This document shows, piece after piece, positions 1 through 5,802 of a DNA stretch of 5,802 bases (within the stretch, counting starts at the first letter, position 1; each line of letters opens with the position of its first letter). The stretch is from an uncultured Flammeovirgaceae bacterium (GTDB lineage: Bacteria; Bacteroidota; Bacteroidia; Cytophagales; Cyclobacteriaceae). The stretch spans positions 1 to 5,802 of the forward strand of contig CAMLLI010000322.1 of the NCBI GenBank assembly GCA_946480685.1, written 5' to 3'. The position numbers and the translations under genes are program-made. The notes beneath the pieces are model-generated. The model was not told the origin of the DNA, ran no database searches, and worked only from the letters and a program-made list of their open reading frames with translations.

Positions 1-7
1 CAGCGCT

Positions 8-2512
8 ATGGACTCACGCAGGGAATTTCTAAAGAAGGCCGCAATGCTCTCCGGTATGGCCGGCTTGTCAGGTGTGCTTCCTCCTTCTATTCAGCGGGCA
101 CTGGCTATTAACCCTGCGGTGGGCAGTACATTTCTCGATGCTGAGCACGTAGTGATTCTTATGCAGGAGAACCGATCGTTCGATCATTGTTATGGTTCAC
201 TGCAAGGTGTGCGTGGGTTTAATGACCCGAGAGCTATACAATTACCGAATAGAAATTCTGTTTGGTTACAACGCAATGCTGCCGGTGAGGCCTATATACC
301 TTTTCGTCTCAATATAAAAGACACGAAAGCAACGTGGATGGGATCGCTTCCGCATAGCTGGACGGACCAGGTGGATGCACGCAATGAGGGTAAATATGAT
401 GGCTGGCTTGAAGCAAAAAAATCAGGACACCCGGATTATGCTAAGATGCCGTTGACATTGGGATACTATAATCGAGAAGATCTTCCTTTCTATTATTCAC
501 TTGCCGATGCATTTACCGTATGTGATCAGAATTTCTGTTCATCACTCACAGGCACTACTCCGAACAGACTATATCTGTGGACGGGTACGATTCGCGATCA
601 GCAAAACGGAACTGCGCAGGCGCGCGTGCGTAACTCTGAAACAGATTACGATCTGCCGGCAGCATGGACTACATTTCCGGAACGTCTCGAAGACAATAAT
701 ATTTCATGGAAGATATACCAGAACGAGGTCAGCGTTGGTGTTGGCTTTGAAGGTGAAGAAGATGCGTGGCTCGGTAATTTTACCGATAACCCGATTGAGT
801 GGTTTGCACAGTATCATGTTAAATTCCATCCGGCCTATATCAAATTTTTACCGAAGCAGATCGAGCTTCTGACAGCAGAGGTAAAAACGCTGGAACAAAA
901 ACTACAATCACTGTCCGCGAGCAGCTCCGAAGCAGAAAAGATTAAAAAGAAACTCGCACAACGACAGCACTGGTTAAAAGCCTGTGTGGAAGAACAAAAG
1001 ACGTTGACACCTGAGAATTATGCGAAGCTGCCACAACGTGAGAAGAGTCTGCATGCGAAAGCATTTACGACTAACATCAATGATCCCGACTATCATTCAC
1101 TAACATCACTCACGTACCAGGATGGAGATGTAAAGCGTGAGGTAAATATACCGAAGGGTGATGTATTGCATCAGTTCAGAGAAGATGTACGCACGGGCAA
1201 ACTACCAACGGTATCATGGCTGGTGGCGCCTGAAAATTTCTCCGATCACCCGGGAGCTCCGTGGTATGGTGCCTGGTATGTATCCGAAGCCATGGATATA
1301 CTCACCAGCAATCCGGAGGTTTGGAAGAAGACTATATTTATACTTTGCTACGATGAGAATGACGGCTACTTCGATCACGTGCCTCCGTTTGTTCCACCAA
1401 GTCCGAATAAAGAAGGTACCGGTTTAGCCTCTAACGGAATTGATACCGGTGTTGAGTATGTCACCTTACAGCAGGAACAAAAACGTTATTCAGCGGATGA
1501 TGCCAGAGAGAGTACAATTGGTTTAGGATATCGTGTGCCCCTGGTTATTGCGTCTCCGTGGTCGCGCGGTGGTGTGGTAAATTCGCAGGTGTTCGATCAT
1601 ACTTCTATACTTCAGTTCCTGGAAAAATTTCTCAGCCATAAAACCGGAAAGAAGATTGAAGAGACTAACATCAGCAACTGGCGCAGAACGGTGTGTGGGG
1701 ACCTGACTTCCGTTTTTAAACCTTACCAGGGAGAAGAGATCAAGTTGCCTTCGTTCCTGGAGAAAGATGACTTTATAGAGGGCGTTCACAAAGCACGATT
1801 TAAAAAAGATCCTTCCGGGTATAAAGCGTTGAACAATGACGAGATAGCTGCCATCAACAAAGATATATATAGTTCACCACTGATGCCGCGCCAGGAAAAA
1901 GGCACACGTGAATCGAACGCGCTCCCCTATCAGCTTTATGCCGATGGAGCACTAAGTGCAGACAAGCAATCATTCACGATTCAATTTGCAGCACGTAATG
2001 AAGTGTTTGGTAATAAAGCAGCTGGTTCGCCTTTCATGGTATATACCTTTAATCAATCTCCTCCCCGCGCCTATGCCGTTAAAGCAGGCGACACTTTAAA
2101 AGACACGTGGTCATTGGAAGATTTTGAGCAGCAGCACTATCACCTGGCGGTACACGGACCGAATGGATTCCTCCGCGAGTTTACCGGTAACAGCAAAGAT
2201 CCACAACTCGCTATAACATGTGATTACGAAGTAACAAAGAAAGCACAGACCGGAAATATAGTCCTGACGATTAAAAACCAAGGTACATCACCGATCACTA
2301 TCACCCTACGCGATCACGCCTACGGAAGTAAAGATATAGTGAAGACAATAGCCGCCAAAAGCGATTCATCAATCACTGTGAATCTGTCCAAAAGCTATAA
2401 CTGGTACGACTTCAGTATATACACAAAAGGCTACGAACATTTCTCCACACGCTACGCCGGCCGCATAGAAACCGGAAAGCCCACCCTCACCGACCCTGCC
2501 ATCGGAAAATAA
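8..2512 (+). CDS. Phosphocholine-specific phospholipase C, Tat-exported (PlcH/PlcN/AcpA superfamily)
   Basis: This enzyme is predicted to hydrolyse phosphatidylcholine or sphingomyelin outside the inner membrane, releasing phosphocholine. The start at base 8 is supported by a Tat signal directly after it (RREFLKK at residues 4-10, then a mildly hydrophobic stretch to about residue 34). The catalytic domain spans about residues 44-590. It shows ENRSFDH (54-60), TGTTPNR (181-187, where Thr183 is the probable nucleophile by analogy with PlcH and AcpA), SDHP (412-415), YDEND (448-452, metal ligands by analogy) and FDH (455-457 and again 529-531). Two C-terminal beta domains of the bacterial phospholipase C type follow, at about 636-730 and 731-820. 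At 834 aa it is longer than the roughly 700-aa proteobacterial enzymes. Part of the excess is a Lys/Glu/Gln-rich helical segment at about 277-340. Only 7 bases precede the start, so promoter and ribosome-binding site are out of view. Family assignment is secure; substrate preference is inferred. Confidence 0.95.
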   Translation: MDSRREFLKKAAMLSGMAGLSGVLPPSIQRALAINPAVGSTFLDAEHVVILMQENRSFDHCYGSLQGVRGFNDPRAIQLPNRNSVWLQRNAAGEAYIPFRLNIKDTKATWMGSLPHSWTDQVDARNEGKYDGWLEAKKSGHPDYAKMPLTLGYYNREDLPFYYSLADAFTVCDQNFCSSLTGTTPNRLYLWTGTIRDQQNGTAQARVRNSETDYDLPAAWTTFPERLEDNNISWKIYQNEVSVGVGFEGEEDAWLGNFTDNPIEWFAQYHVKFHPAYIKFLPKQIELLTAEVKTLEQKLQSLSASSSEAEKIKKKLAQRQHWLKACVEEQKTLTPENYAKLPQREKSLHAKAFTTNINDPDYHSLTSLTYQDGDVKREVNIPKGDVLHQFREDVRTGKLPTVSWLVAPENFSDHPGAPWYGAWYVSEAMDILTSNPEVWKKTIFILCYDENDGYFDHVPPFVPPSPNKEGTGLASNGIDTGVEYVTLQQEQKRYSADDARESTIGLGYRVPLVIASPWSRGGVVNSQVFDHTSILQFLEKFLSHKTGKKIEETNISNWRRTVCGDLTSVFKPYQGEEIKLPSFLEKDDFIEGVHKARFKKDPSGYKALNNDEIAAINKDIYSSPLMPRQEKGTRESNALPYQLYADGALSADKQSFTIQFAARNEVFGNKAAGSPFMVYTFNQSPPRAYAVKAGDTLKDTWSLEDFEQQHYHLAVHGPNGFLREFTGNSKDPQLAITCDYEVTKKAQTGNIVLTIKNQGTSPITITLRDHAYGSKDIVKTIAAKSDSSITVNLSKSYNWYDFSIYTKGYEHFSTRYAGRIETGKPTLTDPAIGK

Positions 2513-2563
2513 TCTATGAATTCCTATAATCCTTAATCTTACAATGTTTCAATCTTAAAATCC

Positions 2564-2602
2564 AAAAAAGAAAAAAGCCTTTGCTAGCAAGCTCGCAAAG
2601 GC
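2564..2602 (-). terminator. Rho-independent terminator for the leftward gene(s)
   Basis: The arms GCCTTTGC (2577-2584) and GCAAAGGC (2595-2602) form a perfect 8-bp stem around a 10-base loop that can pair two further bases. Read on the minus strand, the stem is followed by six T, one C and six T (complement of 2564-2576), a strong U-tract. On the plus strand it is flanked by A runs, so it should work only leftward. It lies about 300 bp past the stop of the beta-barrel gene, which implies a long 3' untranslated region. Confidence 0.8.
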
Positions 2603-2672
2603 AAAAAACCATCCCCCTAAAACACCCTCCTCTACAAGGGTGACCCTCTATCCGATGGTTTGTTATTTTTTT
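2603..2672 (+). terminator. Rho-independent terminator of the phospholipase gene, probably bidirectional
   Basis: The outer arms AAACCATC (2606-2613) and GATGGTTT (2654-2661) are perfectly complementary and are followed by GTTATTTTTTT (2662-2672), a U-tract for rightward transcripts. The enclosed 40 bases hold a second perfect 6-bp hairpin, CACCCT (2623-2628) with AGGGTG (2637-2642). On the minus strand the outer stem runs into six T (complement of 2603-2608), so it could also terminate leftward transcripts. The long enclosed region makes it less compact than a textbook terminator. Confidence 0.7.
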
Positions 2673-2902
2673 GCTTGACGCCAGCGCTGTTATGCATGGA
2701 AGAATGCTGGTGTTCGAAGCTGTCCCAAAAACTATTTTCTCAATTGTCTGGCTATATTACGGATAGCAGCCCGGAAAATTATACAGGCTCACGATGTTAT
2801 AGATGTAATGGAGTAATGTATAGACAAACGCCTGAATTGACGCGGTCATACTACGGACAAAAAAATGAGGTCGAAGGAAGAAATGATCGGTATGAAAACG
2901 AC
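2673..2902. other. Non-coding stretch with no recognisable gene
   Basis: This stretch lies between the terminator cassette and the end of the leftward beta-barrel gene, and probably forms part of that gene's 3' untranslated region. An open frame crosses it on the plus strand (2660-2929), but it begins inside the terminator, has no ribosome-binding site, is Cys/Tyr/Arg-rich and has no recognisable motif. A short imperfect stem (CCAGC 2681-2685 with GCTGG 2706-2710) is present. The 15-mer GAAGCTGTCCCAAAA (2716-2730) resembles the ends of some insertion sequences, but no partner copy or transposase is visible. Confidence 0.5.
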
Positions 2903-3823
2903 TTACAGCCGCGGTGGTTTCACGTATAATTCAAGCGTGAACACAGCTCCCGAAGTTTTCACAGCAAGAATATCTTCCGGAAGGTAGCAGGATATATTTC
3001 TGCGATAGCCACCAAAAGCTTCAACGCCTACAAGTTTATTGATCTGTTTATTGTACGCGAGACCGAGGTCAAGCTCTGTTCTGCGAAAAGGACTTGAGTC
3101 TTTGTCATCGTACTTGATATAGTAGCTGCGGCTCATGGCCTCGGCTTTGGCGTATACTATATCTGTAGGTGATAAATTAGTACGCAATACTATTTTCTGC
3201 GGAAGACACATTTCGATACCGCTTGTCTTTGAAAAGTTGTAGTTGAAGGCCATCACCGGCATAAGGGTAAATTTGTGGAACAACGTGTTCATCATCACTC
3301 CAAAGCCTACCTCCTTGCGTGCCGACTTCTTCTGAAGAAACAAGGATGTAAGTGTAAAGTTTACCGGTACATCTTCCATGGCAACATCATTCAGGTTGCC
3401 ACATTGATTCGCGTTGAAATTTACCAGCAGCCACGATATACTATCGAGCGCGATGAGTGATTTCAGATCGAGCCCCATCGAACGGAGATTCCAGTTGGAC
3501 AATTCGTGGATGGGATTCTCACCTTCACTTTTGAATTCGAGTTGTTCGGTTCTGTATTGCGGGCCTGCTATAATACTATATTGTGTCTTCAGTACCAGCG
3601 GGATCCAGCATTTGAAAGCTGCATCTTCCTGCGTATACGTTTTGCGTTTTGATTGATTGGTACGAAAGGCGCGGTCAGGAGCCTGCGTGTGTTTTACGGT
3701 GATCCACTTGGCCGGAGCCATGCCGGGTAAGCCCGGTTTCAGATCCTGTGCATGAACATATATACTGTTCACGATACAAAGCAACGCGAATGCTAAACGG
3801 AAAGTAACAGGTAATGCTATCAT
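2903..3823 (-). CDS. Exported beta-barrel protein of unknown function (probable outer-membrane protein, possibly DUF6268-like)
   Basis: The 306-aa product begins with a classical signal peptide: a hydrophobic core at about residues 8-20 and a VHA-Q cleavage site after Ala25. The start at 3823 fits this signal and has an A-rich AAAAAG stretch a few bases upstream. The mature part from about residue 70 alternates short amphipathic strands with polar turns, for example IPLVLKTQYSIIAGPQYR, GVEAFGGYRRN and the final strand AVFTLELYV near 293-301. This pattern suggests a small outer-membrane barrel. The general look resembles Bacteroidota DUF6268-type proteins, but this is an impression and not a demonstrated match. 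The mature protein has four cysteines (72, 141, 206, 279). The extreme C-terminus (KPPRL) lacks the usual terminal aromatic residue. No enzymatic motif is visible and no function can be assigned. It converges on the phospholipase gene and shares the terminator region with it. Confidence 0.75.
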   Translation of the reverse strand: MIALPVTFRLAFALLCIVNSIYVHAQDLKPGLPGMAPAKWITVKHTQAPDRAFRTNQSKRKTYTQEDAAFKCWIPLVLKTQYSIIAGPQYRTEQLEFKSEGENPIHELSNWNLRSMGLDLKSLIALDSISWLLVNFNANQCGNLNDVAMEDVPVNFTLTSLFLQKKSARKEVGFGVMMNTLFHKFTLMPVMAFNYNFSKTSGIEMCLPQKIVLRTNLSPTDIVYAKAEAMSRSYYIKYDDKDSSPFRRTELDLGLAYNKQINKLVGVEAFGGYRRNISCYLPEDILAVKTSGAVFTLELYVKPPRL

Positions 3824-3904
3824 ATAACTTTTTACAGTTATAAAGTAACAGATTGCACCGCTAACGATTTCCGCGTTTTCAAACGATCACATAAGCGTGT
3901 AATA

Positions 3905-3925
3905 ATTTATCTTTTTCAGATAAAT
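3905..3925 (-). terminator. Weak hairpin just after the SDR stop codon, possible terminator or 3'-end stabiliser
   Basis: ATTTATCT (3905-3912) and AGATAAAT (3918-3925) form a perfect 8-bp, AT-rich stem with a 5-base loop, starting 4 bases beyond the SDR stop. On the minus strand it is followed by TATTACACGC, which is not a U-tract, so termination would be inefficient at best. Leftward read-through into the beta-barrel gene is plausible. No clear Bacteroidota TAnnTTTG promoter is visible in the rest of the 106-bp gap (3824-3929). Confidence 0.35.
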
Positions 3926-3929
3926 CGTG

Positions 3930-4664
3930 CTACGGCAACTTCGCCACGAGCTGTTCCGGAAGTAACCGCAGGATGTTGTAAATAATTTTCCACTTAAAAC
4001 CCGGCACTATAATAAACGAGTTGCCCGGTCGCACAACCGAGCGTGCAATAAATTCAGGTTCTAACATCAACGACTCCGGCAGGTCAAGTCCTGCAGTCAT
4101 TTTGCTTCGTATATATCCGGCAACAATCACGTTAACGGCAACACGTCTGTCAAACAAGTACTGGCGCATGCCCGCGAGGTATTGGGTAAAGGCCGACTTG
4201 GTGCTTCCGTAAATAAAATTACTCTTGCGCCCGCGCACTCCCGAGAGCGATGACAGCCCGACAATACGCTCCAGGTTTGTGTTACCGCTGTCCATCGCAA
4301 CGATATTCAGCATGGATACCGCACCGCAATAATGTACTTTCATCATGCGAAAGCTACTTTCCCAGTCGCGTAATGCTTCTTCGTTATTTTTCAGAAAGCC
4401 CGCTGCGTATACAACGATGTGTGGCTTCACGGAAAGACTTTTATAAAACGTTTCGTGCGTCTCAAACGCTACAGCATCAAAGTAAGATACTTCAATTCGA
4501 TCGGCCGGTATAGCGTGTTGCTTAACAAATGTCTCAAGTTCCTGAACACTGCGTGAAGCAGCAACCACGCGGTATCCGAGGGCTATATATTGGAGAATGG
4601 CGGCCTTCGCTACATCGGAGTTTGCGCCCAGAATGAGTACAGTTTTGTGTGTTGTTCCAGTCAT
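3930..4664 (-). CDS. Short-chain dehydrogenase/reductase (SDR), DprE2-like GATSDIA type
   Basis: This is a 244-aa NAD(P)-dependent oxidoreductase with a complete Rossmann fold, of normal length for a classical SDR. The cofactor loop is LGANSDVA (12-19), a variant of TGxxxGIG in which Ser-Asp replaces the last glycines, as in DprE2-like reductases. SR at 37-38 after the second strand hints at NADPH preference. Asp63 is the adenine-ring contact and YAAG (86-89) replaces NNAG. The catalytic residues are Ser139 (in LSSLSG), Tyr152 and Lys156 (YGSTK). Two positions are unusual: the residue equivalent to the tetrad Asn111 is His111, and the usual PG after strand 6 is AG (182-183). No signal peptide is present, so it is probably cytosolic; a hydrophobic C-terminal segment (about 227-240) could touch the membrane. 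DprE2-like relatives reduce keto-sugars on lipid carriers, but no partner oxidase or polysaccharide gene is in view, so the substrate is unknown. It starts 9 bp after the TPR gene stop, which indicates co-transcription. Confidence 0.9.
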   Translation of the reverse strand: MTGTTHKTVLILGANSDVAKAAILQYIALGYRVVAASRSVQELETFVKQHAIPADRIEVSYFDAVAFETHETFYKSLSVKPHIVVYAAGFLKNNEEALRDWESSFRMMKVHYCGAVSMLNIVAMDSGNTNLERIVGLSSLSGVRGRKSNFIYGSTKSAFTQYLAGMRQYLFDRRVAVNVIVAGYIRSKMTAGLDLPESLMLEPEFIARSVVRPGNSFIIVPGFKWKIIYNILRLLPEQLVAKLP

Positions 4665-4673
4665 AATTACTTA

Positions 4674-5802
4674 TTATATATTTCCCGAAGCCAGGCCTTG
4701 CATGGTGAGACAATTTCTGCGTGTATAAAATTCGGTGTCTTTCAATGCTTCGTATTGTTTGGCGTATTTCTTTCGATCGGTTGATTTACTTAATTCCACA
4801 ATCATATAAAGAATCTTTGCCCGTGTTTCTTTATCACTCTCCAGGGCGAGCGCTTTTTTATAATAGTCGAGTGCTTTACTATAGGCTATGGTATATACGT
4901 TTTCATCGGGTGTAGCCGTGCCGCGTCCATAGCTGATCATCAGCCACGATTTGCTTGTAAAATTATACCACGCATTGGCCAGTTCCCTGTAATGCTGATT
5001 TTTATTGGGAGAATTGCCAGCAATAGCCTGCTCCAGTTGATACATCTTCTCTACGATCTCCGTTTTATTATAGGACTCCATCGTTTCATCTGTAAACAAC
5101 AGATGGTTGCCGGAAAACGGATCATGGTCAAGATACGCAGTTGTATTGGAATGACTAAACCAGAATGAGTCTGGTATATTTTTCAACGCCAGTCTCGCAT
5201 TCGCCACATCGCCTTTCCGCAGGTGTTTGGCTGATAGCAGATCGAGAAAGCAATACTTGTTTGCATACGGCTTTAGCAATACTTCTTCTAACTTGTTCTT
5301 GGCAGGCTTATCATATATAGCTAACAAAGTATTCAGATCTTTTACGGATGCGTAACGATCGAGGTAACTGATCATGCTATATTCAAATGAATACGTATGG
5401 CAGGTATAACAGAATTTGTTAACGGCATAGTTGTCAAATAAACCGGCCAGGTAAACCATATTGTTGTTGGCAAATGTATAGCGCAGGTACGAGCTGAGGG
5501 AGTATAGCACTTTCTGGGACTCAAATACTTTCTCACGTGTATCCAGCAATTGCTGGTATAGCTTACCGATTTTTTCCTGCACAGCAGCATTACGTATATT
5601 CTCTTTCTGCGCTGTCAGTACGATTTTAAAAACAGTTGTCTGAAATTGTTCCTGATCATTTGCCGGTTGAATCTTATCCATGTATGCGCTTGCCTTACTG
5701 GCATCACCTTTCAACAGGTACAGGTTGGCCAGTGCATAATTGAAATATACCGGGTTGGACTGTTGCAAGGCGGTCATCTTTTCAAGTGCTACTATAAATT
5801 GT
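4674..5802 (-). CDS. TPR-like helical-repeat protein, 5'-truncated by the window edge
   Basis: The frame stays open to the right edge. The Met at 5777 is internal, because the preceding codons (QFIVALEK) continue the same helix, so the true start lies outside the window. The visible part of about 375 residues is almost all alpha-helical. Residue numbers here count from the Met at 5777. A TPR-like unit sits at about 9-36 (YFNYALANLYLLKGDASKA) and another at about 293-312 (YSKALDYYKKALALESD), followed by a helical tail. The stretch DHDPFSGNH (217-225) and the later ELANAWYNFT and SYGRG segments recall large conserved hypothetical TPR proteins that I associate with Bacteroidota; this is recognition by eye. 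A CYTCH motif lies at 123-127. Such repeats usually mediate protein-protein contacts, but no partner can be named. Whether the protein is exported cannot be judged without its N-terminus. It is upstream of, and probably in an operon with, the SDR gene. Confidence 0.85.
   Translation of the reverse strand, partial: QFIVALEKMTALQQSNPVYFNYALANLYLLKGDASKASAYMDKIQPANDQEQFQTTVFKIVLTAQKENIRNAAVQEKIGKLYQQLLDTREKVFESQKVLYSLSSYLRYTFANNNMVYLAGLFDNYAVNKFCYTCHTYSFEYSMISYLDRYASVKDLNTLLAIYDKPAKNKLEEVLLKPYANKYCFLDLLSAKHLRKGDVANARLALKNIPDSFWFSHSNTTAYLDHDPFSGNHLLFTDETMESYNKTEIVEKMYQLEQAIAGNSPNKNQHYRELANAWYNFTSKSWLMISYGRGTATPDENVYTIAYSKALDYYKKALALESDKETRAKILYMIVELSKSTDRKKYAKQYEALKDTEFYTRRNCLTMQGLASGNI

Noticed and set aside
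1523..1789. 88-codon minus-strand open frame inside the phospholipase gene
   Set aside because: It lies wholly antisense to a strongly conserved catalytic region and has no start signal or recognisable domain.
2660..2929. 89-codon open frame on the plus strand in the intergenic region
   Set aside because: It begins inside the terminator U-tract, has no ribosome-binding site, runs antisense into the end of the beta-barrel gene and has an implausible composition with no motif.
2852..2992. Short plus-strand frame starting MRSKEEMIGMK, considered as a decayed transposase fragment
   Set aside because: It overlaps the beta-barrel gene antisense, is only about 40 codons long and matches no transposase motif I can identify.
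5372..5590. 72-codon minus-strand open frame inside the TPR gene
   Set aside because: It is a +1/+2 frame shadow within a long continuous coding frame; the TPR frame shows no frameshift here.
5775..5777. ATG as the true start of the TPR gene
   Set aside because: The frame continues upstream to the window edge with a matching amphipathic helix, and there is no ribosome-binding site before this ATG.
1..5802. CRISPR array, tRNA/rRNA genes, riboswitch or defence system
   Set aside because: No regularly spaced repeats, cloverleaf or rRNA-like sequence was seen, and no gene with a nuclease, toxin or defence motif is present.

Overview
The window looks like an ordinary chromosomal stretch from a member of the Bacteroidota (a Cytophagales- or Chitinophagales-like organism). 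The evidence is a Bacteroidota-style phosphocholine-specific phospholipase C with a Tat signal, a small exported beta-barrel protein, and a TPR protein whose C-terminal sequence resembles a family I associate with this phylum. Ribosome-binding sites are weak and A-rich, and GC content is moderate with frequent ATA and TAT codons. No ribosomal or tRNA gene is present, so the assignment rests on protein character alone.

Layout. Positions 8-2512 (+) encode a full-length, Tat-exported phospholipase C of the PlcH/PlcN/AcpA type. It has two C-terminal beta domains and a charged helical insertion in the catalytic domain. Positions 2513-2902 are non-coding. They begin with two adjacent hairpins that form a terminator cassette between convergent genes and then contain about 230 bp with no gene. 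Positions 2903-3823 (-) encode a 306-aa secreted, probably outer-membrane beta-barrel protein of unknown function. A 106-bp gap with a small hairpin follows. Positions 3930-4664 (-) encode a short-chain dehydrogenase/reductase of the GATSDIA (DprE2-like) type. Only 9 bp separates it from the gene at 4674-5802 (-), a TPR-like helical-repeat protein whose N-terminal part lies beyond the right edge of the window.

How the genes relate. The TPR gene and the SDR gene are almost certainly co-transcribed leftward. The beta-barrel gene may be a separate unit or the last gene of that transcript, since only a weak hairpin lies between. The phospholipase converges on this leftward block. The four genes do not form an obvious pathway: the phospholipase and the barrel act in the envelope, the SDR is probably cytosolic, and the location of the TPR protein cannot be decided. 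I see no mobile-element gene, CRISPR array, RNA gene or defence system. The points most worth a second look are the two-hairpin convergent terminator, a His in place of the conserved SDR Asn, a CxxCH motif in the TPR protein, and a transposon-end-like 15-mer in the empty intergenic stretch.
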